Shown here piece by piece: positions 1 to 6,240 of a stretch of 7,652 nt of DNA. Each line of letters begins with the position of its first letter. The first letter of the stretch is position 1. This stretch comes from DATESZ01 sp035283845. Its GTDB lineage: Bacteria; Desulfobacterota; Syntrophia; Syntrophales; JACQWR01. The notes beneath the pieces were generated by a model. The model saw only the letters and a program-made list of their open reading frames with translations, had not been told where the DNA came from and did not search any database. Both the position numbers and the translations under genes were made by a program. Location: assembly GCA_035283845.1 (NCBI GenBank), contig DATESZ010000031.1:1-7652 (forward strand), in the 5' to 3' direction.

Positions 1-1407
1 CACGATCTTCATGTAGCCGGGCCACATCAGAGGCTCCATTCTCTTTAAAAACCCGGCGTTGATCTGGCTGCTTCCATACTTGGCCGACTCCGCATAATAT
101 CTCTTCTGGAACTCTAAGAATTTCTTGATGGATTCCGGGTCTTCCGGGACAAACTCCATCTCCTGTTCGAAAAGATAACTCTCATTCCTTTCCCAGGGGG
201 AAATCCAACACCGGGGATATTCAATCACTTTATTGGAAAAGGTGGTCAGCTCGTAGTCGAGATCTTTCATGATCTTCTTGGTTATCTCCCGGAGTCCGGG
301 CAGCATGGAAGGAGGCAGCATAGCAAAGGCCATCAGGTGGGGGTTGTGCCGAAGATATCTGATCGCCACCGATGAACTTCCGCCCCAGAGCTCCGTCAGG
401 GCGTCCTGGGTCTTTCCGCTATAGGAGACAAACTTTCCTCCGTATTTACTGATCGTTTCTCCGATCAGTTCTTTATAAACGGCCTGCTGCTTTTCATTAT
501 AGCAACTGATCTTGTCAACTATCAGAAATTCGGGAAAGCTTTTTTCATATTTTTCGTAGGCCACCGGATCATGAATGATCTCCGAATCGGCGGCGATCAT
601 TGCCGCCTGTACGCCGTTCACGCCATAAACCTGTTTGGAGATGCCGAGATCAACGAGTTCCTTCAGCCCTTTCAGGCAATCTTCAAAGGTATCGAAGCCG
701 ATCTGCACCTTCTCCTCGATATTACGGAGGGGATAAAGCCGCCGGACGACTTTTGTTACCACCCCATAGATTCCCAATGAACCATGAAAAATGCCGGTAA
801 GGTTCATACCGTAGCCTACCCGGCACCAGGGATTGAGTTTCTCATGTCCCTTCATCCCGGCCGATCCGGTCCACATAATCTCTCCATCGGGCAATACCAC
901 CTCGCAGGCCACCTCTTCATTGATGTCAATCCCGCCCGTATTACCACCGCCCAGGACAAAATTGCCGATCAGGCTGCCGCTGTGCGGTCCGCCCCCTAAT
1001 CCCAGCGGTTCTAAGCGATGCTTCTCTGCCTCAAAAAATAATTTTGACCAGCTTACCCCCGGTTCAATGGTAGCGGTATGGGTCTCCTCATTGATTTCAA
1101 GGATTTTGTCCAAACGTCGCACCACCAGCATCAGTCCCCCCACTCTGGGTAAGGCCGTAGAGCTGATACTGACCCCAAAGGCATAGGGATAGACGGGCAA
1201 CTTAATCTTATTACAAAGCCGCAGAATCTCCTGTATTTCCTCAACCGTCCCGGGCGCTACCACCAGGTCTGCCAAATAAGTCTTGAACGCCTGGGATACC
1301 TCATCCCGGCAGTAGGGCATAATGTCTTCCTTGTCCATGGAGACATACTTCTCGCCTACAATCTTAGCCAGCTCTTTGTAAGCCTCTTTTATCTTACTCT
1401 CTTCCAT
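1..1407 (-). CDS. VAO/PCMH-like FAD-binding oxidoreductase (C-terminus cut by window edge)
   Basis: An open frame without stops runs from ATG at 1407 to the left edge, giving 469 residues and no C-terminus. Residues about 45-225 form an FAD-binding type-4 (PCMH-fold) domain: VVAPGTVEEIQEIL at 49-62, an IEPGVSW segment at 114-120, LGGGNTGG at 152-159 and GSLGIYGVVTKV at 209-220. The usual GlcD-type GGGT loop is replaced by YAFGVS (75-80). With the following ISSTALP this resembles the 4-cresol dehydrogenase/vanillyl-alcohol oxidase branch more than glycolate oxidase. Such enzymes oxidise alcohols, phenols or hydroxy acids with FAD; the substrate here cannot be told, and I cannot confirm covalent FAD attachment. 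An in-frame ATG at 1428 also exists, but the Shine-Dalgarno-like AGGGAG lies between the two, five bases before the ATG at 1407, so 1407 is preferred. It is probably co-transcribed with the flavoprotein gene upstream on the same strand. Sure of the family, unsure of the function. Confidence 0.85.
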   Translation of the reverse strand, partial: MEESKIKEAYKELAKIVGEKYVSMDKEDIMPYCRDEVSQAFKTYLADLVVAPGTVEEIQEILRLCNKIKLPVYPYAFGVSISSTALPRVGGLMLVVRRLDKILEINEETHTATIEPGVSWSKLFFEAEKHRLEPLGLGGGPHSGSLIGNFVLGGGNTGGIDINEEVACEVVLPDGEIMWTGSAGMKGHEKLNPWCRVGYGMNLTGIFHGSLGIYGVVTKVVRRLYPLRNIEEKVQIGFDTFEDCLKGLKELVDLGISKQVYGVNGVQAAMIAADSEIIHDPVAYEKYEKSFPEFLIVDKISCYNEKQQAVYKELIGETISKYGGKFVSYSGKTQDALTELWGGSSSVAIRYLRHNPHLMAFAMLPPSMLPGLREITKKIMKDLDYELTTFSNKVIEYPRCWISPWERNESYLFEQEMEFVPEDPESIKKFLEFQKRYYAESAKYGSSQINAGFLKRMEPLMWPGYMKIV

Positions 1408-1443
1408 CACGGCTCCCTTCCCTTTCATCCGAAAATACCTTTC

Positions 1444-1492
1444 ACCCTCCCCCTCACCCCCTCCCCTTGAGGGAGGGGAAAGGGGGAGGGGT
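1444..1492. repeat. C/G-rich imperfect hairpin, REP-like intergenic repeat with G4 potential
   Basis: The inner stem CCCCTCCC (1458-1465) pairs perfectly with GGGAGGGG (1471-1478) across a 5-base loop, CTTGA. After an internal loop, an outer arm at 1444-1453 pairs with 1482-1492 with one bulge. The element sits in the gap between two minus-strand genes. Palindromes of this CCCTC/GAGGG style are common intergenic repeats in many bacterial genomes, but only one copy is visible, so the repeat status is inferred. Each strand also carries four runs of three or more G with short loops, which fits a G-quadruplex motif. It could weaken or end transcription between the two genes; there is no T-run typical of an intrinsic terminator. 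Confidence 0.6.
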
Positions 1493-1504
1493 AATTTTCA
1501 TTAT

Positions 1505-1559
1505 CCTTTGTGACGGACAACGTCATGAGGGTTTGTCTCATCACTATTCACCGCAAAGG
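1505..1559 (-). other. Possible three-helix RNA structure after the flavoprotein stop codon
   Basis: CCTTTG (1505-1510) is complementary to CAAAGG (1554-1559). Between them lie two further hairpins: TGACG/CGTCA (1511-1515 with 1521-1525, loop GACAA) and TGAG/CTCA (1526-1529 with 1537-1540). Together they could form a three-way junction in the 3' untranslated part of the flavoprotein mRNA. It matches no RNA family I recognise. The stems are short and could be chance; it may act as an mRNA-end or processing structure. Confidence 0.25.
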
Positions 1560-1565
1560 TAAAAT

Positions 1566-3539
1566 TTATACCTTGACACCCACCTTATAGCCATCGTGGA
1601 TGGCATCATAAAGCTTGCGAAAGCCCGCACAATCGCCAATGGAATAAATCTCCGCTGCAGCGGAAGCCTTTAGGCCATCTGAAAGCGCCTTATCCGCTTC
1701 AAAGGCTTCAGCGTTCACTATGGTATCAGCAGCAATCGTCGCTTCTCTGCCCGCCAACGTGGTAATAACAACACCTTCATCAGTTATCTTTTCCACTTTT
1801 ACATTGACCAGGGTAGTAACCTTAAGCTCCGCAAGTTGCCTCCTATGGGCCAATATATTAAAGGCGTTCACATCGAAAGCCACCATCTTGCCCTTCTCAA
1901 GGATAGTGACTTCTTTCCCCTGCTGAGCCACCCACTCGGCAGTCTGCACGGCGATTTCATTGCCGCCCAAGATAGCCACTTTCTTGCCCATTGTCACCTT
2001 CTCCTGCAAAACGTCAAAAATATTGGTCACGTTTTTCTTGTCAATGCCGGGAATTTTGGGGATGGCGGGTTTCGCCCCTGTGGCAAGAATGAGAACGTCC
2101 GCACCCGCCTTGTTGATTAAATCGGCAGTAGCCTCTTTGCCGAGTTCTACCTTAACTCCTGTTTTCGTAAGCTGGGTAGAGTAATACTTGATAAGATCGT
2201 ACCAGTCATAAAGCAAAGGCGTCTTGGCGCCAAGCTTCAACTGTCCTCCCAACTCATTGCTCTTCTCATAAAGCGTTACGTCGTGCCCTCTTAATGCCGC
2301 CAGCCGGGCAGACTCCATACCGGCAGGACCGCCTCCAACTACAAGGACCTTCTTTTTCTTCTCCGCCGGTCTTACTTGATAGGTCTCGTCCCATTCCCTG
2401 CCCACGCGGGGATTTACCATGCAACCCATGAGCTGATCTACAAATATGTAATAAAAGCAACCTTGATTGTCTGAGGGACAAATTAAAATATCTTCGGGAC
2501 GTCCTTCCGTTATTTTCTTGGGAATATTGGGATCGGCAATCCCGGGGCGACACATTTCCCAGTAATCGATTATCCCATCCCCTATAGCCTTCTCCGCCAC
2601 CTCCGGTTTATTAAGACGATAAGCCATACAGATAGGCGTTTTAATACCGCTTTTTTTCCAGTTCTCTGCTAAATAAAGCCAATGTCCCGGCCTGATTTCC
2701 GCAGTTATGGCAGGGGAAGTAGACTCATGCCAGCCTACAGTTACGCTGAAAAGATCTATTCCCAGCGCTTCGCACATCTTCGCGATCTCTATATACGCCT
2801 CCTCCGGGTTCCCTCCCTCCATGTGGTCAGTTCCATTTAGCCTAAGTAGGAAGGGATAATCAGGTCCCACGAGTTCCTTGGAGCGTTTTATAATCTCCAA
2901 AAGGAATCTTGCCCTATTCTCCAGCGATCCTCCATATTTATCAGTGCGTCTATTTGACCACGGGCTTAGGAAGTTAGGAATCAGGTATCCGGCTATGCCG
3001 CATATTTCTACACCGTCAAAGCCGGCCTCTTTAAATCTCCTGGCTCCTTGAGCATGTAATTCCACCGACTCCTCTATTTCCTCAATGGTCATCTCGCGGC
3101 ATTCTCCATAGCGCTTTATGGGGCTTTTCATAGCAGAAGGGCCCACGGGCATCCCCGACACCATCTTTCCACCGGCCATTGTTTCACGAACGCCATACTC
3201 ATGGAGATGACCATACCTGCCCGTATGCATGACTTGTCCAATAGCTATGGCCCCCTCATCCTTAATGGCTTTGGCTAATCTGCGCAGTCCGGGAAGGAAT
3301 TCATCGCTATACAGGCCCATCTGCCCTATGTAACCCTTGCCCAGGGGATGGGGGTGACCTCCCTGGGAAACGACGATACCGAACCCGCCCCGTGCCCGCT
3401 CTCTTAGAAATTCTACCTCACGGTCAGCCATTTCACATGTCTTATAATCGCAATAATTATCCACTGTAGCGGCATACTTCATCCTGTTTTTTACTGTAAG
3501 CCTTCCAATTTTACCTGGTTTAAGTAAATTCTCAAACAT
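1566..3539 (-). CDS. FadH/enoate-reductase-type NAD(P)H:flavin oxidoreductase (FMN, Fe-S, FAD)
   Basis: Full-length 657-residue member of the 2,4-dienoyl-CoA reductase/Old Yellow Enzyme family; the usual length is about 640-680. An N-terminal TIM barrel (1 to about 345) binds FMN and contains GQVMHTGR (101-108). Catalytic Tyr185 in GYLIPNFL and His271 in GWHES match the FadH active-site pair. A cluster segment follows with Cys354, Cys361 and Cys373, but the expected second cysteine is Asp357. The C-terminal half holds an FAD-binding GGGPAG (402-407), a second nucleotide site with a degenerate GGNEIA (525-530), and a closing YSIGDCAG (632-639). The family reduces activated C=C bonds using NAD(P)H; the substrate here is unknown (enoyl-CoA, enoate, steroid-like or other). 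A GTG at 3545 is in frame but abuts the Shine-Dalgarno sequence, whereas ATG 3539 is 7 bases from it and is preferred. It is the first gene of the minus-strand block, behind a promoter with an overlapping palindromic operator. Confidence 0.92.
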   Translation of the reverse strand: MFENLLKPGKIGRLTVKNRMKYAATVDNYCDYKTCEMADREVEFLRERARGGFGIVVSQGGHPHPLGKGYIGQMGLYSDEFLPGLRRLAKAIKDEGAIAIGQVMHTGRYGHLHEYGVRETMAGGKMVSGMPVGPSAMKSPIKRYGECREMTIEEIEESVELHAQGARRFKEAGFDGVEICGIAGYLIPNFLSPWSNRRTDKYGGSLENRARFLLEIIKRSKELVGPDYPFLLRLNGTDHMEGGNPEEAYIEIAKMCEALGIDLFSVTVGWHESTSPAITAEIRPGHWLYLAENWKKSGIKTPICMAYRLNKPEVAEKAIGDGIIDYWEMCRPGIADPNIPKKITEGRPEDILICPSDNQGCFYYIFVDQLMGCMVNPRVGREWDETYQVRPAEKKKKVLVVGGGPAGMESARLAALRGHDVTLYEKSNELGGQLKLGAKTPLLYDWYDLIKYYSTQLTKTGVKVELGKEATADLINKAGADVLILATGAKPAIPKIPGIDKKNVTNIFDVLQEKVTMGKKVAILGGNEIAVQTAEWVAQQGKEVTILEKGKMVAFDVNAFNILAHRRQLAELKVTTLVNVKVEKITDEGVVITTLAGREATIAADTIVNAEAFEADKALSDGLKASAAAEIYSIGDCAGFRKLYDAIHDGYKVGVKV

Positions 3540-3546
3540 GGCCACT

Positions 3547-3552
3547 CCTCCT
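3547..3552 (-). promoter_or_regulatory. Shine-Dalgarno site that sets the flavoprotein start
   Basis: On the minus strand AGGAGG lies 7 bases before ATG 3539 but directly against the alternative GTG at 3545. This favours the ATG and a 657-residue protein. Confidence 0.8.
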
Positions 3553-3614
3553 TAATCTTATCGTTCTTATATTTTATTTAATAGCAGGAAACGCAATTTA
3601 GGTCTCTCTGATTA

Positions 3615-3626
3615 GCGAACGTTCGC
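3615..3626. promoter_or_regulatory. Perfect palindromic operator candidate GCGAACGTTCGC
   Basis: A perfect 12-bp palindrome in the divergent gap, placed just downstream of the predicted minus-strand -10 box, so it covers the likely start of transcription. Palindromes with a CGAACGTTCG core are typical of TetR-family sites, but other dimeric repressors are possible. No regulator gene is in the window. Binding here would block expression of the flavoenzyme pair. Confidence 0.55.
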
Positions 3627-3630
3627 ACGC

Positions 3631-3659
3631 TGAATACATCAAACCGCCCACATTGTCAA
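3631..3659 (-). promoter_or_regulatory. Sigma70-like promoter for the flavoenzyme genes
   Basis: On the minus strand, a perfect TTGACA (3659-3654) is followed by a 17-bp spacer and TATTCA (3636-3631), which matches the first three bases of the -10 consensus. The start point would fall near 3624, giving a leader of about 85 bases before ATG 3539. The strong -35 and ideal spacer support it; the -10 is weak. Confidence 0.5.
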
Positions 3660-3690
3660 GGAAAAATTCTATTCGGAAAAAAGTTCTATT
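3660..3690. repeat. Imperfect tandem direct repeat GGAAAAA..TTCTATT
   Basis: GGAAAAATTCTATT (3660-3673) is followed by GGAAAAAAGTTCTATT (3675-3690), differing by two inserted bases. The pair lies between the divergent promoters and ends about 25 bp upstream of the plus-strand -35. It may be a double protein-binding site or chance in AT-rich DNA. Confidence 0.35.
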
Positions 3691-3715
3691 ATCGTGTTAT
3701 TCTTCCAAAAATACC

Positions 3716-3742
3716 TTGACATGATTATCTTTTTGATTTAAT
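3716..3742 (+). promoter_or_regulatory. Candidate promoter for leuA and the PTS genes
   Basis: TTGACA (3716-3721) is a perfect -35 box. TTTAAT (3737-3742) matches five of six -10 bases but at a short 15-bp spacing; the box at ideal 17-bp spacing, TAATCC, is a poor match. The same CCTTGACA octamer occurs on the opposite strand in the divergent promoter. Transcription from here would give a leader of about 100 bases that contains the hairpin at 3798-3829. Confidence 0.45.
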
Positions 3743-3797
3743 CCATAGAAAAGTTTATGTAGCCGCTGACCGGATTATTTCTAAGATACCTAAGGAG

Positions 3798-3829
3798 GCC
3801 GTGGGCGAATGAGCTCATGGCTTTTTTTT
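3798..3829 (+). terminator. Intrinsic terminator/attenuator in the leuA leader
   Basis: GCCGTGGGC (3798-3806) pairs along its whole length with GCTCATGGC (3813-3821), a 9-bp stem with two G-U pairs and a 6-base loop (GAATGA), directly followed by eight T residues (3822-3829). This is the classical shape of an intrinsic terminator. It ends only seven bases before the leuA Shine-Dalgarno sequence. No other plus-strand gene is visible in the divergent gap for it to terminate, so control of leuA by attenuation is the natural reading. An AGGAGG (3793-3798) abuts and overlaps the left arm, so a bound ribosome could prevent hairpin formation. I found no T-box consensus and no convincing competing antiterminator. 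Confidence 0.55.
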
Positions 3830-3904
3830 ACCGGCAAGGAGGAAGAAGATGGACGCGCAGGGGAAAAGAATATTAATATTCGATACGACATTAAGGGATG
3901 GTGA
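3809..3904 (+). other. Possible 31-codon upstream ORF overlapping the leuA start
   Basis: ATG at 3809 has an AGGAGG (3793-3798) ten bases upstream and stays open for 31 codons (beginning MSSWLFFTGK) to TGA at 3902-3904, overlapping leuA out of frame. It spans the loop, the right arm and the T-run of the attenuator. No homologue is recognised. It may be a leader peptide whose translation affects the hairpin, or only a chance frame; the good Shine-Dalgarno spacing is the main support. Confidence 0.25.
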
Positions 3905-5381
3905 ACAGTCGCCGGGGGCAAGTATGAATATCGACGAGAAGCTGCGTCTTGCCCGCCAGCTCGAGAGATTGGGAGTCGATATAATCGAGGCCGGCTTCCC
4001 TGTTTCCTCCGAGGGAGACTTTCAGGCCGTCCGGCAGATTGCCAAAGAAGTCAGAGAGCCGCAGATTGCCGCTTTAACGATGGCTAATCTCTCCGATATT
4101 GACCGGTCATGGGAGGCCATTGTTGAAGCGGCTCATCCGCGGCTCCATACCTTTATTTCTTCCTCGGATATCCATTTAAAATACCAGTTGAAGAAGACAC
4201 GGGCTCAGGTATTGAAGGAGGCCCGTGCGGCTGTGAAACACGCTGCCGCCTATACGAAAAACGTAGAGTTTTCTCCGATGGATGCCACGAGGTCCGACCG
4301 TGAATATCTCTGCGATATGGTGGAGGCGGTCATTGCCGAAGGCGCCACTACAGTCAATATCCCCGATACGGTGGGTTATGCCATTCCCGTTGAGTTCGGG
4401 GAGCTGATCGCCTATCTTTTCAGCAAAGTAAAGAATATCAAAAAGGCGGTGCTTTCCGTTCATTGCCACAACGATCTGGGTCTTGCCGTGGCCAATTCTT
4501 TGGCGGCAATAACAAACGGGGCCGGACAGGTGGAATGCACTATAAACGGGATAGGGGAGCGGGCGGGGAACGCCTCCATGGAGGAGATAGTCATGGCGCT
4601 GGCCACGAGGAAAGATATCTTCCATTGTCATACGGGGATCAGGACGGAACGGATATATCAGTCCTCCCGGCTGCTGACTGCGATTACGGGTATCCAGGTA
4701 CAGCCGAACAAGGCAATTGTAGGGGCCAATGCCTTTGCCCACGAGTCGGGCATCCACCAGGACGGTCTGATCAAAGAGAAGATCACCTATGAAATCATGC
4801 TCCCCCAGTCCGTGGGCATATCGGATACCCAACTGATTTTGGGGAAGCATTCGGGGCGTCATGCCATTGCCGATCATATGAAGAAAATGGGCTATGTCCT
4901 CTCCAGGGAAGAAGTGAGCAGGATATTTGTCCGGTTTAAAGAATTAGCCGATGTAAAAAAGGAGATATTTGACGAAGACTTAGAGACCCTTATTTCCGAA
5001 GAGGTGTTTCGGGTTGAGGATAAATACAAGCTGGTGTACTTAAACGTGGTGAGCGGCAACACGGCCATTCCTACGGCGACGATGCAGATGGAAATCGATG
5101 GAGAGATAATCCAGGATGCAGGATTTGGCATAGGGCCGGTGGATGCAACATTTGCCGCGATCAGGAAGATTACCGGGACAAACTATTTCCTGCATAAATA
5201 TGCCGTCAATGCTGTGACGGGAGGCGCCGATGCCCAGGGCGAGGTTGACGTCCAGTTGAAATATGACGATCACACTGTGGTGGGAAGGGGCGCCCACCCC
5301 GATATCATTGTCGCCTCCGCAAAGGCCTATATTAACGCCTTAAACCGGCTTGAACGTTTGAAAGGAGATGCAAAAAAATAA
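3849..5381 (+). CDS. leuA: 2-isopropylmalate synthase LeuA
   Basis: Complete 510-residue protein, normal for bacterial LeuA. It condenses acetyl-CoA with 2-oxoisovalerate to 2-isopropylmalate, the first committed step of leucine synthesis in the cytosol. The catalytic TIM barrel begins with FDTTLRDGEQSPG (11-23), whose Asp12 binds the metal together with His205 and His207 of HCHNDLGLAVANS. NGIGERAGN (233-241) and AHESGIHQDG (297-306) are further hallmarks. Residues about 385-505 form the C-terminal regulatory domain that gives leucine feedback in this family. The GEQSPG signature fits LeuA better than citramalate or homocitrate synthase. AGGAGG at 3837-3842 lies six bases before the ATG. The gene is probably controlled by the hairpin in its leader. 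Its TAA is followed at once, and in the same frame, by the EIID gene. The other leucine genes (leuB, leuC, leuD) are not in the window. Confidence 0.95.
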   Translation: MDAQGKRILIFDTTLRDGEQSPGASMNIDEKLRLARQLERLGVDIIEAGFPVSSEGDFQAVRQIAKEVREPQIAALTMANLSDIDRSWEAIVEAAHPRLHTFISSSDIHLKYQLKKTRAQVLKEARAAVKHAAAYTKNVEFSPMDATRSDREYLCDMVEAVIAEGATTVNIPDTVGYAIPVEFGELIAYLFSKVKNIKKAVLSVHCHNDLGLAVANSLAAITNGAGQVECTINGIGERAGNASMEEIVMALATRKDIFHCHTGIRTERIYQSSRLLTAITGIQVQPNKAIVGANAFAHESGIHQDGLIKEKITYEIMLPQSVGISDTQLILGKHSGRHAIADHMKKMGYVLSREEVSRIFVRFKELADVKKEIFDEDLETLISEEVFRVEDKYKLVYLNVVSGNTAIPTATMQMEIDGEIIQDAGFGIGPVDATFAAIRKITGTNYFLHKYAVNAVTGGADAQGEVDVQLKYDDHTVVGRGAHPDIIVASAKAYINALNRLERLKGDAKK

Positions 5382-6212
5382 GTGGATAGTGACCAGGAAA
5401 CAAAAAGACAATCCCCTGATGAAGTCCCGACACCGGCCCCAACTCTTCCATGTGGCCAAACCCCGAGAGGCATTTGCGTCCCGTTGAAGGTTTTTCTAAG
5501 TTCCCTTTTTATCCAATCTTCATTTAACTATCGCGGCATGCAGAACATGGGATTTGCCTTTTCCATGCTTCCCCTTGCGAGGCGGCTTGGACATGATCGG
5601 GAACGCATTGCCGCTCTCTTGATCAGGCATCTGCAACTGTTCAACACGCATCCCTATATGTCAGGGCCCATCATAGGTTCTGTCGCCCGCATGGAAGAGT
5701 CAGACATTGAAGCAGGCAACGCCGACACGGCAGAAACCGTCAACTTCAAAAATGCTCTCATGGGCCCATATGCGGCTTTGGGAGATTCTTTTTTCTGGGG
5801 CGCCTTAAAGCCCTTTGCCTCTGTTTTTAGTGTCTTTACGGGCTTACAGCAATCTCTATTGGCGCCTCTCGTTTTTCTTCTTTTATATAATCCCGCTCAT
5901 CTATGGATCAGGATAAAAGGGTTTGTGGAAGGGTATCGCTACGGGAGAGAGGGCATCAATTTTATCAGGCTCCAGGACCTGCCGCGGCTTACAGGACGGA
6001 TAAGATGGCTTTCTTTAGCAGGACTGGGAAGTTTGGCGGTCATAGTCAGCCGTTGCATCCCTGTTCCCCCGCTGGGGTTTTTTCTTGATTTATTTACGAA
6101 AGGTGTTTTTTTGTCCCTCGTCCTTCTTTGTCATTGGGGGATTAAAAACGGAATCTCCCAGGTAAAGATGTTTTATGGGATATTTATTATGGGTTGCATG
6201 TTGTCACTTTGA
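5382..6212 (+). CDS. PTS mannose-family EIID membrane subunit
   Basis: 276 residues. The core matches EIID of the mannose/fructose/sorbose PTS family: SSFNYRGMQNMGFAFSMLP (46-64), FNTHPYMSGPIIGSVARMEE (87-106) and MGPYAALGDSFFWG (127-140). Hydrophobic stretches around 157-170, 208-224, 229-251 and 263-276 suggest membrane segments near the C-terminus. EIID normally pairs with EIIC to move a sugar while EIIA and EIIB phosphorylate it; none of these is adjacent. The start is uncertain. GTG 5382 directly follows the leuA stop, with AAAGGAG ending 14 bases upstream, which suggests re-initiation by the same ribosome. The first 35 residues are polar and proline-rich and do not look like EIID, so the real start could be later, although I see no better site. 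HPr follows after a short gap, which links the subunit to the phosphorelay. The sugar, if any, is unknown. Confidence 0.88.
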   Translation: MDSDQETKRQSPDEVPTPAPTLPCGQTPRGICVPLKVFLSSLFIQSSFNYRGMQNMGFAFSMLPLARRLGHDRERIAALLIRHLQLFNTHPYMSGPIIGSVARMEESDIEAGNADTAETVNFKNALMGPYAALGDSFFWGALKPFASVFSVFTGLQQSLLAPLVFLLLYNPAHLWIRIKGFVEGYRYGREGINFIRLQDLPRLTGRIRWLSLAGLGSLAVIVSRCIPVPPLGFFLDLFTKGVFLSLVLLCHWGIKNGISQVKMFYGIFIMGCMLSL

Positions 6213-6240
6213 TGACCTATTTTAGGCCATGACCTCTGAT

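Noticed and set aside
571..1186. Several plus-strand frames of 66-117 codons
   Set aside because: All lie opposite the VAO-like oxidoreductase, whose minus-strand frame is open for the whole 1407 bases and has family motifs.
3721..3741. Mini leader peptide MIIFLI rich in branched-chain codons upstream of leuA
   Set aside because: It has no Shine-Dalgarno sequence, overlaps the predicted -35 and -10 boxes, and would not be transcribed from that promoter. Probably chance in AT-rich DNA.
3743..3830. T-box riboswitch in the leuA leader
   Set aside because: The conserved T-box sequence (AGGGTGGNACCGCG-like) is missing and the leader is too short for the specifier and antiterminator domains.
4176..4877. 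233-codon open frame antisense to leuA
   Set aside because: It lies entirely within the conserved LeuA barrel and has no recognisable motif.
3849..5381. Citramalate or homocitrate synthase instead of LeuA
   Set aside because: The GEQSPG signature, the full 510-residue length and the C-terminal regulatory domain fit isopropylmalate synthase best; substrate proof would still need an assay.
5372..5381. Programmed -1 frameshift at the A7 run ending leuA
   Set aside because: A -1 shift meets a TAG after three more codons, so it would add only a short tail. EIID is already in the zero frame, so no shift is needed to reach it.
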